DNA of 12,422 nucleotides from Fidelibacterota bacterium (lineage in GTDB: Bacteria; Fidelibacterota; Marinisomatia; Marinisomatales; TCS55): contig JAAZYT010000086.1 of the NCBI GenBank assembly GCA_014239505.1, positions 1 through 12,422 of the forward strand, read 5' to 3'. Numbering within the stretch: the first letter of the stretch is position 1; each line of letters starts with the position of its first letter. Positions 1-6,766 of this stretch are shown piece after piece. A model generated the notes under the pieces. The model ran no database searches. It was not told where the DNA came from and worked only from the letters and a program-made list of their open reading frames with translations. Position numbers and translations under genes: made by a program.

Positions 1-1
1 A

Positions 2-754
2 CCAAACTTGAAACCAGTACTTAATGGTTATTATGATATTTATGACGCAATGGCTTTCACCCGTATGTGGCATTGGAACACGAATAAATTAGGTAAGCAG
101 CAGACCAAAATAATCGCAGATCAAGGTGCGAATCTGAATGCGGTGATCGAAGCTGATCATATCGTTTTCGATCCACCACGAGGGACTCAGGCGATAGAAT
201 TGATTTTGGATTACCCCGCATCAAATATACAGTTTGATATCGCCAAACATAGCGGCTTTAGCGATGAAGGGCTGTCCTTATCTAGCGTGGATACGGTGAA
301 CGGTCGTTTCGTGTATCAAATAGGCTATTTTGAAGCGAATAATAAACCCATCCGTATCAACACCAAACATTTACAAAAGAATGATATTGCGGTCGATTTA
401 ACGTATCAATTTATTGGAACAGATAACGTAATCTTAAGTGCGGGTAGTGAAACGATGGATATTACTCCGGTACCAAGTGAATTTGCTTTGCATGATAATT
501 ATCCGAATCCATTCAATCCAGTTACTACTATTAACTATGATCTTCCAAAAGATGCCTATGTAAATCTGATCATTTATGATATCATGGGAAGGGAAGTGGT
601 GAACTTGGCGGGACAAGAGATGACAGCCGGATATCAAACCATGACCTGGAATGCCCGCAATAATGCAGGTGCGCTGGTGTCCGCTGGTATTTATTTTTAT
701 CAGATCCAGACCCGTGACTTTATTAAAACCAAGAAAATGGTGCTGTTGAAGTAA
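2..754 (+). CDS. 3' end of a secreted protein with C-terminal type IX secretion (Por) sorting domain
   Basis: The reading frame is open to the window edge, so the true start lies upstream and the protein is only the last ~250 residues. The TTG at 8 is not a credible start. Counting from that codon, residues 155-248 form a type A sorting domain: a linker, then YPNPFNP (165-171), a predicted beta-rich stretch with YDIMGREV, a GxxxxxWNARNNAG segment, SAGIYFYQI, and a basic tail ending KKMVLLK. In known families this domain directs export through the type IX system and is cleaved at the surface. Residues 1-21 (around NGYYDIYDAMAFTRMW) look like a dockerin/EF-hand-type half repeat, and residues 40-150 look like a beta-sandwich I cannot name. 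The actual activity of the protein is unknown because its N-terminal part is missing. G+C is visibly higher than in most of the dcw genes. Terminal-domain identity is secure; the cargo function is not assigned. Confidence 0.88.
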   Translation, partial: PNLKPVLNGYYDIYDAMAFTRMWHWNTNKLGKQQTKIIADQGANLNAVIEADHIVFDPPRGTQAIELILDYPASNIQFDIAKHSGFSDEGLSLSSVDTVNGRFVYQIGYFEANNKPIRINTKHLQKNDIAVDLTYQFIGTDNVILSAGSETMDITPVPSEFALHDNYPNPFNPVTTINYDLPKDAYVNLIIYDIMGREVVNLAGQEMTAGYQTMTWNARNNAGALVSAGIYFYQIQTRDFIKTKKMVLLK

Positions 755-759
755 CTAAT

Positions 760-765
760 TATAAT
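760..765 (+). promoter_or_regulatory. Candidate -10 hexamer for rpmB
   Basis: The 78-base gap between the sorting-domain gene and rpmB contains a perfect TATAAT at 760-765. No convincing -35 box sits 16-18 bases upstream (that stretch is inside the end of the preceding gene), so this is weak evidence in AT-rich DNA. If used, transcription would begin near 772 and leave a leader of about 60 bases. I see no terminator hairpin in this gap, so read-through from the upstream gene is also possible. Confidence 0.25.
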
Positions 766-832
766 TATTTGTGCATGGGCATCTAATACTTTAACTTTCC
801 AAGCTTTTTTGAACATAAAAATGAGAATTTAA

Positions 833-1069
833 ATGAGTAGAGTTTGTGATGTAACAGGAAGAAAACCGATGTTTGGGAATAATGTGAGTCATGCTCATAA
901 TAAGACCCGTCGTCGATTTGATATTAATTTACAGAAAAAAAGATTTTGGTTAGCTGACGAGAATCGTTGGATTACCCTTAATGTGTCTACACAAGGTTTA
1001 CGACTTATTGATAAAATTGGTATACGTAAAGTTTTGAATAAAATGAAGACAGAAGGTAAAAAAGTATAA
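833..1069 (+). CDS. rpmB: Large ribosomal subunit protein bL28
   Basis: This 78-residue protein is a full-length bL28, a component of the 50S subunit. It opens with MSRVCDVTGRKPMFGNNVSH, the hallmark N-terminus of the family, followed by the basic segment NKTRRRFDINLQKKRFW, then ITLNVSTQGLRLIDKIGI and a basic C-terminus. The length matches the E. coli protein (78 residues). It has a single cysteine (C5) and no CxxC pairs, so it is the zinc-free form. An ATG at 821 in the same frame meets a stop at 830, which fixes the start at 833. The ribosome-binding signal is poor: only GAGAA about 6 bases upstream. The common partner rpmG (bL33) does not follow; two terminator hairpins come directly after the gene instead. 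It converges on ftsZ. Confidence 0.97.
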   Translation: MSRVCDVTGRKPMFGNNVSHAHNKTRRRFDINLQKKRFWLADENRWITLNVSTQGLRLIDKIGIRKVLNKMKTEGKKV

Positions 1070-1100
1070 ATACTTTCTAATCTATAATTTTTATCTTATT

Positions 1101-1130
1101 AAACCCTGACATAATAGTTAGGGTTTTTTA
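1101..1130 (+). terminator. Rho-independent terminator 1 after rpmB
   Basis: A 10-base-pair stem (AAACCCTGAC at 1101-1110 with GTTAGGGTTT at 1117-1126, one G-U pair) has a 6-base loop ATAATA and runs into six T residues at 1124-1129. It lies 31 bases after the rpmB stop. The T-tract is on the plus strand, so it is oriented to stop rpmB transcription. Read on the minus strand, the stem is followed by AATAAGATAAAAATT, which is not a good U-tract. Confidence 0.85.
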
Positions 1131-1140
1131 TTTACCATAT

Positions 1141-1170
1141 AAGTCCTCCCACAATTGAGAGGACTTTTTT
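1141..1170 (+). terminator. Rho-independent terminator 2, tandem with the first
   Basis: An 8-base-pair perfect stem (AAGTCCTC at 1141-1148 with GAGGACTT at 1159-1166) encloses a 10-base loop and is followed by T residues 1165-1170. It begins only 14 bases after the first terminator's stem and has a different stem sequence, so it is not a duplication. Its T-tract also faces the plus direction. On the minus strand the stem is followed by ATATGGTAAATAAA, so it may terminate ftsZ transcription weakly at best. Confidence 0.8.
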
Positions 1171-1196
1171 ATAATTTAGACTTAACCTATATCGTT

Positions 1197-2393
1197 CTAA
1201 TCGTGCTGTCTACGTATGAATGCTGGTACATCTAGATCATTTCCATAGATAGGAGGGTTTGTATCATCAAAAAATAAAGTAGTCTTACTTTTTTCTTTTG
1301 ATGAATCATTTTCAATCAACTCTTCTTTTCTTGGTTGCTGATGTAAAGGAACATCTTCTTTTTCAGCTAAAATTCGTGTTTGAGTTGGTGTTACTTCTTT
1401 TTCTTCACTAATAGGTAGATCTTCTAAAATACTTTTTCTATTGAATCCAGTTGCTATTACTGTTACCATTATTTCTTCACTCATTGATGGATCAATTACT
1501 GCTCCAAAGATGATATTAGCATCTTTACCTGCTTCTTCAAAAATAATTGAAGTTGCTTGATCTACTTCCATTAAGGTGAGGTCAGCGCCTCCAGTAATAT
1601 TCACTAATACACCTTGAGCACCTGAAATTGATCCATTGTCTAACAATGGACTTGAAATAGCTTGCTGAGATGCAAGTACTGCTCGCTCTTCACCGCTAGC
1701 TGTGCCTGTACCCATTACTGCTTCACCCATGTTCTTCATAACCGTTTCAACATCTGCAAAATCAAGATTTATTAATCCATGTACATTAATTAAATCTGAT
1801 ATTCCTTTTGATGCATGGTGTAAAATTGAATCAGCTAATTTAAAAGCTTCTACAACTGTAGTACTTTTATCAACAATTGACATTAGTTTTTGGTTTGGGA
1901 TATTAATTACTGTATCGCATGCCTTACGTAATTCAGTTATTCCTGCAAGCCCACGATTCATTCTTTTAGGCCCTTCAAAATTAAATGGCAATGTTACTAC
2001 ACCTACTGTAAGTATTCCCATTTCACGAGCCATTTGAGCAACGACAGGTGCAGCACCTGTTCCTGTTCCGCCTCCCATTCCTGCAGTTATAAATACCATG
2101 TCAGCACCTTCGAGCATTGATTTAACAACCTCATGATCTGCTTCCATAGCATTCTTACCAACCTCAGAGTGAGCACCCGCGCCTAACCCTTTAGTAAGAT
2201 TTTTACCAATTTGTATTTTATTTTCTGCAGCATTATTATCTAAATCTTGAGCATCAGTATTAATTACTATGAAATCAACACCGCTCATTCCAGCTTGGAT
2301 CATACGATTCACTGCATTTCCACCTGCACCACCTACTCCGATCATTTTTAAATTGGCTTTTTGTTCTGCTAAATTATCAAATTCAAATAGCAT
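1197..2393 (-). CDS. ftsZ: Cell division GTPase FtsZ
   Basis: FtsZ is the tubulin-like GTPase that polymerises into the cytokinetic ring on the inner face of the membrane. This 398-residue protein is complete. The GTPase domain has IGVGGAGGNAVNRM (18-31), the tubulin signature GGGTGTG (107-113), the NRG segment (146-148) and the T7 synergy loop NLDFADV (209-215), whose acidic residues trigger hydrolysis in the neighbouring subunit. The globular core ends near VIATGFN (312-318). A charged, low-complexity linker of about 65 residues follows, then the conserved C-terminal peptide DLDVPAFIRRQ (386-396), which binds FtsA and other tethers. The ATG at 2393 is preceded by a good ribosome-binding site. 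It is the last gene of the cluster, 50 bases after ftsA. The N-terminal extension before the GTPase domain is short and ordinary. Confidence 0.99.
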   Translation of the reverse strand: MLFEFDNLAEQKANLKMIGVGGAGGNAVNRMIQAGMSGVDFIVINTDAQDLDNNAAENKIQIGKNLTKGLGAGAHSEVGKNAMEADHEVVKSMLEGADMVFITAGMGGGTGTGAAPVVAQMAREMGILTVGVVTLPFNFEGPKRMNRGLAGITELRKACDTVINIPNQKLMSIVDKSTTVVEAFKLADSILHHASKGISDLINVHGLINLDFADVETVMKNMGEAVMGTGTASGEERAVLASQQAISSPLLDNGSISGAQGVLVNITGGADLTLMEVDQATSIIFEEAGKDANIIFGAVIDPSMSEEIMVTVIATGFNRKSILEDLPISEEKEVTPTQTRILAEKEDVPLHQQPRKEELIENDSSKEKSKTTLFFDDTNPPIYGNDLDVPAFIRRQHD

Positions 2394-2400
2394 AGTATTT

Positions 2401-2406
2401 CTCCTT
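2401..2406 (-). promoter_or_regulatory. Strong Shine-Dalgarno site of ftsZ
   Basis: On the minus strand AAGGAG stands 7 bases before the ftsZ ATG, a near-ideal sequence and spacing. It supports the chosen start. It also shows that this gene is translated independently of ftsA, whose stop is 50 bases upstream. Confidence 0.85.
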
Positions 2407-2443
2407 TTCTTAGTACTTTGGTATGTGTGTAATTATTAAACAA

Positions 2444-3709
2444 TTAAAAAAATTCTTTTATAATATTTTTTACTTTATCAAATGTGCCTTTGAGTGATTC
2501 TATTGGTTTAAAATCATTAAGATCTTCATCAAAGTTTTTCCATTGAGAAAGGCCAATTGCACTGGCATATGAAGGCCCTGAGGCAATATCAACGGCACCG
2601 CTTATATTGTTAGGCATTCCTATTTTTACAGGCATATTGATTGTTTCTTGTGCTAAGCCAGATAGATTCTTCAATTCTGATCCACCGCCAGTAATTACCA
2701 TTCCATAGGTTAATTTTTCTTTTATATCTGCTCGAGAAACCTCTCTCATTACCAATTGTAATATTTCAACCATTCTAGCTTCAACATATCGCGATAACTC
2801 ATGCTCTGAAATTTTTCTTTTTAACTCTCCATTATTAGATGGTAGTTCAAAATCTAGTTCAGGAGATGACATAGAAGCTTTAGCCGAACCATAAGTTTTT
2901 TTTATTTTTTCTGCTTCTTCAATTCCAACTTGAAGCATTACAGCAATATCATTTGTAATACTTGCACCTCCAATACTAATTGTTGAGGTATGTCTTATTC
3001 CTCCATCAAAATAAATAACAATATCAGTGGTAGTAGCTCCAATATCAACACAAACTACACCCAGATTTTTTTCATCTTCAGCAAGAGTTGCAATACTTGA
3101 AGCTAGTCCTTGATAAACCATAGCATCTACACTTACGCCTAATTCTTCTGCACAACTTGCTAAGTTTGTCGCAGCTGTCGTGGCTACAGTGATTAAATGA
3201 ACTCTTGCTTCCAATCTTCTTCCAGTTAATCCCACTGGGTCTTTTATAGAATCCATTGTATCAATTACAAACTCTTGTGGAAGAACATGGAGAATATCTC
3301 TGTCTATAGGTAAAGATATTGCTTTAGCTAGATCAAGTACATTTCTAACATCAGAATCGGTTATTTCTTTTTGAGCAGAAACACTAGAGTTGTTATTTCC
3401 TCCAATTGCAATTGCACCTTGTGTATTAATACCTCGAATATGATCACCTGAGATACCCAAGGATAAACTCTGGACGGTTAAATTTGCCATTACTTGAGCT
3501 TCTTGAAGTGCATTGTCCATTTCATCTATTAATTGATCTCTATGAGTAATAGAGCCTTTTTTTATTCCAGTAGCAGGAGAGGTTCCAATACCAAGCAATT
3601 TAACAGTATTTGTATTGGGATCGATTTCAGTTATTGCGCAGCAGATTTTATTAGAACCAACATCTAATCCTGTTTGTATATATTTATCTTGGTTCTTAGA
3701 CCGAATCAT
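2444..3709 (-). CDS. ftsA: Actin-like cell division protein FtsA
   Basis: FtsA is an actin-fold ATPase that anchors FtsZ filaments to the membrane and recruits later divisome proteins. The 421-residue product has phosphate-1 motif TGLDVGSNKICC (13-24), the FtsA-specific 1C subdomain with GISGDHIRG (85-93), phosphate-2 motif VDIGATTTDIVIY (221-233), and adenosine motif MVITGGGSELKNL (337-349). The tail FDKVKNIIKEFF (410-421) is an amphipathic helix of the membrane-targeting type. A GTG at 3715 is in frame, but it lies within the Shine-Dalgarno sequence. The ATG at 3709 is correctly spaced from that site and overlaps the ftsQ stop as ATGA, so I chose it. ftsZ follows directly, the usual pairing. 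No long Bacteroidetes-style C-terminal extension is present. Confidence 0.98.
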   Translation of the reverse strand: MIRSKNQDKYIQTGLDVGSNKICCAITEIDPNTNTVKLLGIGTSPATGIKKGSITHRDQLIDEMDNALQEAQVMANLTVQSLSLGISGDHIRGINTQGAIAIGGNNNSSVSAQKEITDSDVRNVLDLAKAISLPIDRDILHVLPQEFVIDTMDSIKDPVGLTGRRLEARVHLITVATTAATNLASCAEELGVSVDAMVYQGLASSIATLAEDEKNLGVVCVDIGATTTDIVIYFDGGIRHTSTISIGGASITNDIAVMLQVGIEEAEKIKKTYGSAKASMSSPELDFELPSNNGELKRKISEHELSRYVEARMVEILQLVMREVSRADIKEKLTYGMVITGGGSELKNLSGLAQETINMPVKIGMPNNISGAVDIASGPSYASAIGLSQWKNFDEDLNDFKPIESLKGTFDKVKNIIKEFF

Positions 3710-4467
3710 GACCACTCCTTAGCTACCAGTTGCTTATTATACCGCATATCCAGTAACCTAAAATCAGTTAACTGGCGTTGTCCTAAAGATTCATCAAAAC
3801 TTTTTAAAATATTTAATTTAGTTATTATATTATTTTTTCCAAGAATTACTCTTGTTGGTCTATCAGAAAGTATTATGACATAATCATCATTGTTATTGAG
3901 TGTTATTTCTGAAATATTATTATAAAGAGTATTAAATGAAGTAGATAATTGATTTAGAATAGAAATAGCTTCTTTTACTTTAACTGAAAAAGTTTCTTTC
4001 CCATATGGGTAAAGGTCTTTTTCAGGATTAAACCCTGATAAAACTGGTATTAATGCACTATCAATAAAATGATGATTAGGCAATATATAAGCATCACTGT
4101 CAATCATAAGTTGTTCGTCAAGATTTATTATTGCTAAAGGTTTACGTTCAACAATATTTACATTTATCACATTAGGGAATTGTCGACTTACTTGTACAGC
4201 TTTTACAAATGGATTCTTTTCAATTTTATTTGAAATTTCACGAAGTTTATAATTGTTAATTGATTGGACTTTAAAATCTGATAAAATGTTTTCATAGTCC
4301 TCTCTATCTAATATTTTATAACCTGAAATATTTATTTTTGATAAGTAAAATGAATTACGATAATTAGCCCATTTACTTGCACTTATCAATGTTATTATAA
4401 ATAATACTGAAAGTCCAATTCCAATAATATTTCTTAATGATAAAGTTTTTTTCTTATTTTTGTTCAT
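3706..4467 (-). CDS. ftsQ: Cell division protein FtsQ (DivIB family, POTRA domain)
   Basis: FtsQ is a bitopic divisome protein that links early cytoplasmic components to the septal synthase complex through FtsB/FtsL. The 253-residue product has a basic cytoplasmic N-terminus (MNKNKKKTLSLRN), one membrane segment at about 13-32, and an external POTRA domain from about 42 to 110. The POTRA part contains INISGYKILDRED and the family pattern NPFVKAVQVSRQFPNVINVNI followed by VERKPLA, with the signal split here at residues 85-112. The beta domain runs to the end and closes with LLDMRYNKQLVAKEW, resembling the usual DLR(F/Y)...VV.. terminus. Start ATG overlaps the murB stop as ATGA, and its own stop overlaps ftsA the same way. 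No ddl gene lies between murB and ftsQ. Family is called from topology, POTRA pattern and position; sequence is divergent, as is normal for FtsQ. Confidence 0.93.
   Translation of the reverse strand: MNKNKKKTLSLRNIIGIGLSVLFIITLISASKWANYRNSFYLSKINISGYKILDREDYENILSDFKVQSINNYKLREISNKIEKNPFVKAVQVSRQFPNVINVNIVERKPLAIINLDEQLMIDSDAYILPNHHFIDSALIPVLSGFNPEKDLYPYGKETFSVKVKEAISILNQLSTSFNTLYNNISEITLNNNDDYVIILSDRPTRVILGKNNIITKLNILKSFDESLGQRQLTDFRLLDMRYNKQLVAKEWS
3715..3720 (-). promoter_or_regulatory. Shine-Dalgarno site deciding the ftsA start
   Basis: On the minus strand AAGGAG occupies 3720-3715 and lies 5 bases before the ATG at 3709. The in-frame GTG at 3715-3713 takes its first base from this motif and has no site of its own, so translation should begin at 3709. 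The site lies inside the last codons of ftsQ. Confidence 0.8.
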
Positions 4468-5381
4468 ACATCAAATGTTCCTGAATTAAAACCTAATGTC
4501 TTTACTTCTAGCTCAAGCATCACTCCAAATTTTTTATTCACAGTTTCTTTGGTTAGACGAATTAATTTGACAATATCAGATGCTTTAGCTTCTCCGTGAT
4601 TAACAAAAAAATTAGCATGGTGACTAGATATTTCAGCATCACCCACTTTAGTACCTTTTAAACCTGCTTTGTCAATAAAATACCCAGCGGCACCTTCCGC
4701 TGGATTTTTAAAGACACTTCCAGCTGAACGAAACTTTAAAGGTTGGCTAGCTTTTCTATTTCCGCTTGCTAATATTTTTTTTTCTTTAACAGTTTTAGCA
4801 TCACTTTTAATTAACTTAAATATTGCACTTATAACTATTTCTTCAGAGGAAAATGTAGAGTCTCTATAACTGAATTCTATTTCTCCTGCCTTATATTTTT
4901 TTATGATTCCATCCATACTCATAACTGTCACTTGTTCTAAATAATTTGAAATTTCACCGCCAAAAGCTCCTGCATTCATAATTAATGCGCCACCTAGTGT
5001 TCCTGGTACACCAATTAAGCTCTCTAAACCAGATAAATTATTTTTTATACATTCTTTTACTATTTTACCTAACATAACACCTGATTCAGCATATACCTGA
5101 TCACCATTGATTCTAAATTCATTGATTGCTTTACCTAAAGTAATCACTATTCCATCAATCCCTTTATCTGACACTAATAAATTGGAACCAGAGCCAACAA
5201 AATAAGTTTTTATTTTATTCTGATTTGCAAATTTCAATATTTGTGCAAGATCATTTTTATCTTTTGGAACAATATACGCTTGCGTTGGGCCGCCTATTCC
5301 ATATGATGTATGGTTCATCATTTTCTCTTCTTTTAAAAAAGTACCTTTTGTTATGGTTTGTAATGTTTCAATGGAATTCAA
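4464..5381 (-). CDS. murB: UDP-N-acetylenolpyruvoylglucosamine reductase MurB
   Basis: MurB is a cytoplasmic FAD enzyme that reduces UDP-GlcNAc-enolpyruvate with NADPH to UDP-MurNAc. In the 305-residue product, the FAD-binding region carries NHTSYGIGGP (23-32), FVGSGSNLLVSDKG (61-74) and LIGVPGTLGGALIMNAGAFGG (122-142, shortened pattern: GVPGTxGGAxxMNAGAFGG). FSYRDSTF (170-177) holds the substrate tyrosine and arginine. RSAGSVFKNP (218-227) holds the catalytic serine, probably S222, and GVMLELEV near 286-293 holds the probable catalytic glutamate. SAGSVFKNP suggests the shorter type II form. The start is TTG at 5381, overlapping the murC stop as TTGA. In-frame ATGs at 5321 and 5318 follow a weak AAGAAG sequence but would remove the N-terminal helix that normally precedes NHT.xxxGGP, so the TTG is preferred with moderate confidence. 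Coding-strand A9 at 4783-4775 leaves the frame intact. Confidence 0.97.
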   Translation of the reverse strand: MNSIETLQTITKGTFLKEEKMMNHTSYGIGGPTQAYIVPKDKNDLAQILKFANQNKIKTYFVGSGSNLLVSDKGIDGIVITLGKAINEFRINGDQVYAESGVMLGKIVKECIKNNLSGLESLIGVPGTLGGALIMNAGAFGGEISNYLEQVTVMSMDGIIKKYKAGEIEFSYRDSTFSSEEIVISAIFKLIKSDAKTVKEKKILASGNRKASQPLKFRSAGSVFKNPAEGAAGYFIDKAGLKGTKVGDAEISSHHANFFVNHGEAKASDIVKLIRLTKETVNKKFGVMLELEVKTLGFNSGTFDV

Positions 5382-6766
5382 TTTTTCTTCTCTATTTTTA
5401 TTAAATGATCAATGTACTTTTGGCCATAACGCCAGATTGTACCCGCACCAATAGTTATTACCATATCATTAGTTTTAACTAAATTATCTAAATGTTGTTT
5501 TAAATCTTCTAGTTTAGGTACATAATGAACATTTTTGTGACCAATAGATTTCACAGAATTATAAACTAATTTTCCATCAACTCCTTTTATAGGGACTTCT
5601 CTCGCAGGATAAATATCTGTTATTATCAGTATATCACTTTCCATGAAAGCTGCTGCAAATTCTTTGTGAAAATCTTTTGTTCTTGAAAAAAGATGAGGTT
5701 GAAAAACTGCAATAATTCTTCGATCCCAGCCTTCTCTTGCTGCTTGTAAAGTTGCTGTAACTTCTGTTGGGTGATGTGCATAGTCATCAACTACCATTAT
5801 ATTATTTGCAATTCCTTTAATTTCAAATCGACGACGAACCCCACCATAACTTTTTAAGCCTTTAATAATATGTTCGATACTTAACCCCAGCTCAAATCCA
5901 ATAGCTACTGCAGCTAAAGAATTAAGCACGTTGTGTTTACCAGGAACATTTAATGAAATTTCACTCAATTTTTTATTATTTCTGTAGAGCGAAAAATTTG
6001 TTTGTTCTTGATTAAAATTAATGTTTTTTGCGCTTATTTCAGCTTGAGCTGATAAGCCGTAAGTAATGATAGGTCTCTTAACTAATGGCAAAATATTTTG
6101 AACCTCTGGTGAATCAATACAAGCTATAAGAGCGCCATAAAAAGGAACAGAGTTAGCAAATTGAACAAACGAGGATAGTAGATCATCTAAATCATTATAA
6201 CAATCCATATGTTCTTTTTCGATATTAGTTATAATTGCAATTGTTGGTTTTATTTGTAAGAAGCTCTTATCATATTCATCAGCTTCAACTACGATTAGAT
6301 CACCACTACCTAATTTTGAATTAGTGTCTAAATTTTGTACTAATCCACCTACAATCAAAGTTGGATCTAGTTTTCCAGCTGATAATAAAGATCCAATCAT
6401 TGAAGAAGTCGATGTTTTACCATGTGTTCCACTTATTGCAATGCTGGTTTGTTTTAAAGCTACTAATTCTCCCAACATTTCAGCTCTTTTAATAATAGGT
6501 ATATTTTTTTCAACTGCCGCCATTAATTCAATATTATCATTAGGTACTGCACTAGAATAAACAACAACTTCAGAATTATTTATATTATTTATACTATGTT
6601 CGTTAAATACCTGAGCCCCTTTAGATTTAAGCTTTTGAATAATTTCAGAATCATTTAAATCTGAACCGCTAACGTTGAATCCAAGATTTAATAGTAATTC
6701 TGCTATACCACTCATACCTATTCCACCAATACCAACAAAATGAACTTTATTTACTTTTCTAAACAT
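5378..6766 (-). CDS. murC: UDP-N-acetylmuramate--L-alanine ligase MurC
   Basis: MurC is a cytoplasmic ATP-dependent ligase that adds L-alanine, the first stem-peptide residue, to UDP-MurNAc. All three Mur-ligase domains are present in the 462-residue product. The N-terminal Rossmann domain starts HFVGIGGIGMSGIAELL (9-25). The central ATPase domain has P-loop SGTHGKTST (112-120), EADEYD (161-166) and NIEKEHMD (181-188), followed by PGKHNVLNSLAA (275-286). The C-terminal domain begins near 310 with RRRFEIKG and carries DDYAHHPTEV (327-336), the signature that separates MurC from the other Mur ligases. Its ATG shares one base with the murG stop (TAATG) and it has no strong ribosome-binding site, so translation is probably coupled to murG. 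Length is typical of the family. Confidence 0.99.
   Translation of the reverse strand: MFRKVNKVHFVGIGGIGMSGIAELLLNLGFNVSGSDLNDSEIIQKLKSKGAQVFNEHSINNINNSEVVVYSSAVPNDNIELMAAVEKNIPIIKRAEMLGELVALKQTSIAISGTHGKTSTSSMIGSLLSAGKLDPTLIVGGLVQNLDTNSKLGSGDLIVVEADEYDKSFLQIKPTIAIITNIEKEHMDCYNDLDDLLSSFVQFANSVPFYGALIACIDSPEVQNILPLVKRPIITYGLSAQAEISAKNINFNQEQTNFSLYRNNKKLSEISLNVPGKHNVLNSLAAVAIGFELGLSIEHIIKGLKSYGGVRRRFEIKGIANNIMVVDDYAHHPTEVTATLQAAREGWDRRIIAVFQPHLFSRTKDFHKEFAAAFMESDILIITDIYPAREVPIKGVDGKLVYNSVKSIGHKNVHYVPKLEDLKQHLDNLVKTNDMVITIGAGTIWRYGQKYIDHLIKIEKKN

Noticed and set aside
434..637. Minus-strand open frame of 67 codons opposite the sorting domain
   Set aside because: It lies antisense to a well-recognised domain, has no family features and no start signal.
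791..819. TTAACT and CATAAA at 17-base spacing before rpmB
   Set aside because: Spacing is right, but transcription would start only about 7 bases before the ATG, leaving no room for a normal leader; both boxes match only 4 of 6.
1702..2037. Plus-strand open frame of 111 codons inside ftsZ
   Set aside because: Antisense to the most conserved part of ftsZ; the translation shows no domain and is explained by codon structure.
2407..2490. Possible separate ftsZ promoter at the end of ftsA and in the 50-base gap
   Set aside because: TTGATA-like and TAATAAT-like strings occur, but none pairs at 16-18 base spacing, and such strings are expected in DNA this AT-rich.
3674..3883. Plus-strand open frame of 69 codons across ftsA/ftsQ
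   Set aside because: Antisense to two overlapping real genes, without a ribosome-binding site or family likeness.
4775..4783. Run of nine A residues in the murB coding strand as a frameshift or recoding site
   Set aside because: The frame is intact on both sides with conserved motifs; in AT-rich DNA such runs encode Lys-Lys and need no special explanation.
4669..4869. Plus-strand open frame of 66 codons inside murB
   Set aside because: Antisense shadow of the conserved SAGSVFKNP region.
6324..6560. Plus-strand open frame of 78 codons inside murC
   Set aside because: Antisense shadow of the murC P-loop region, with no independent support.
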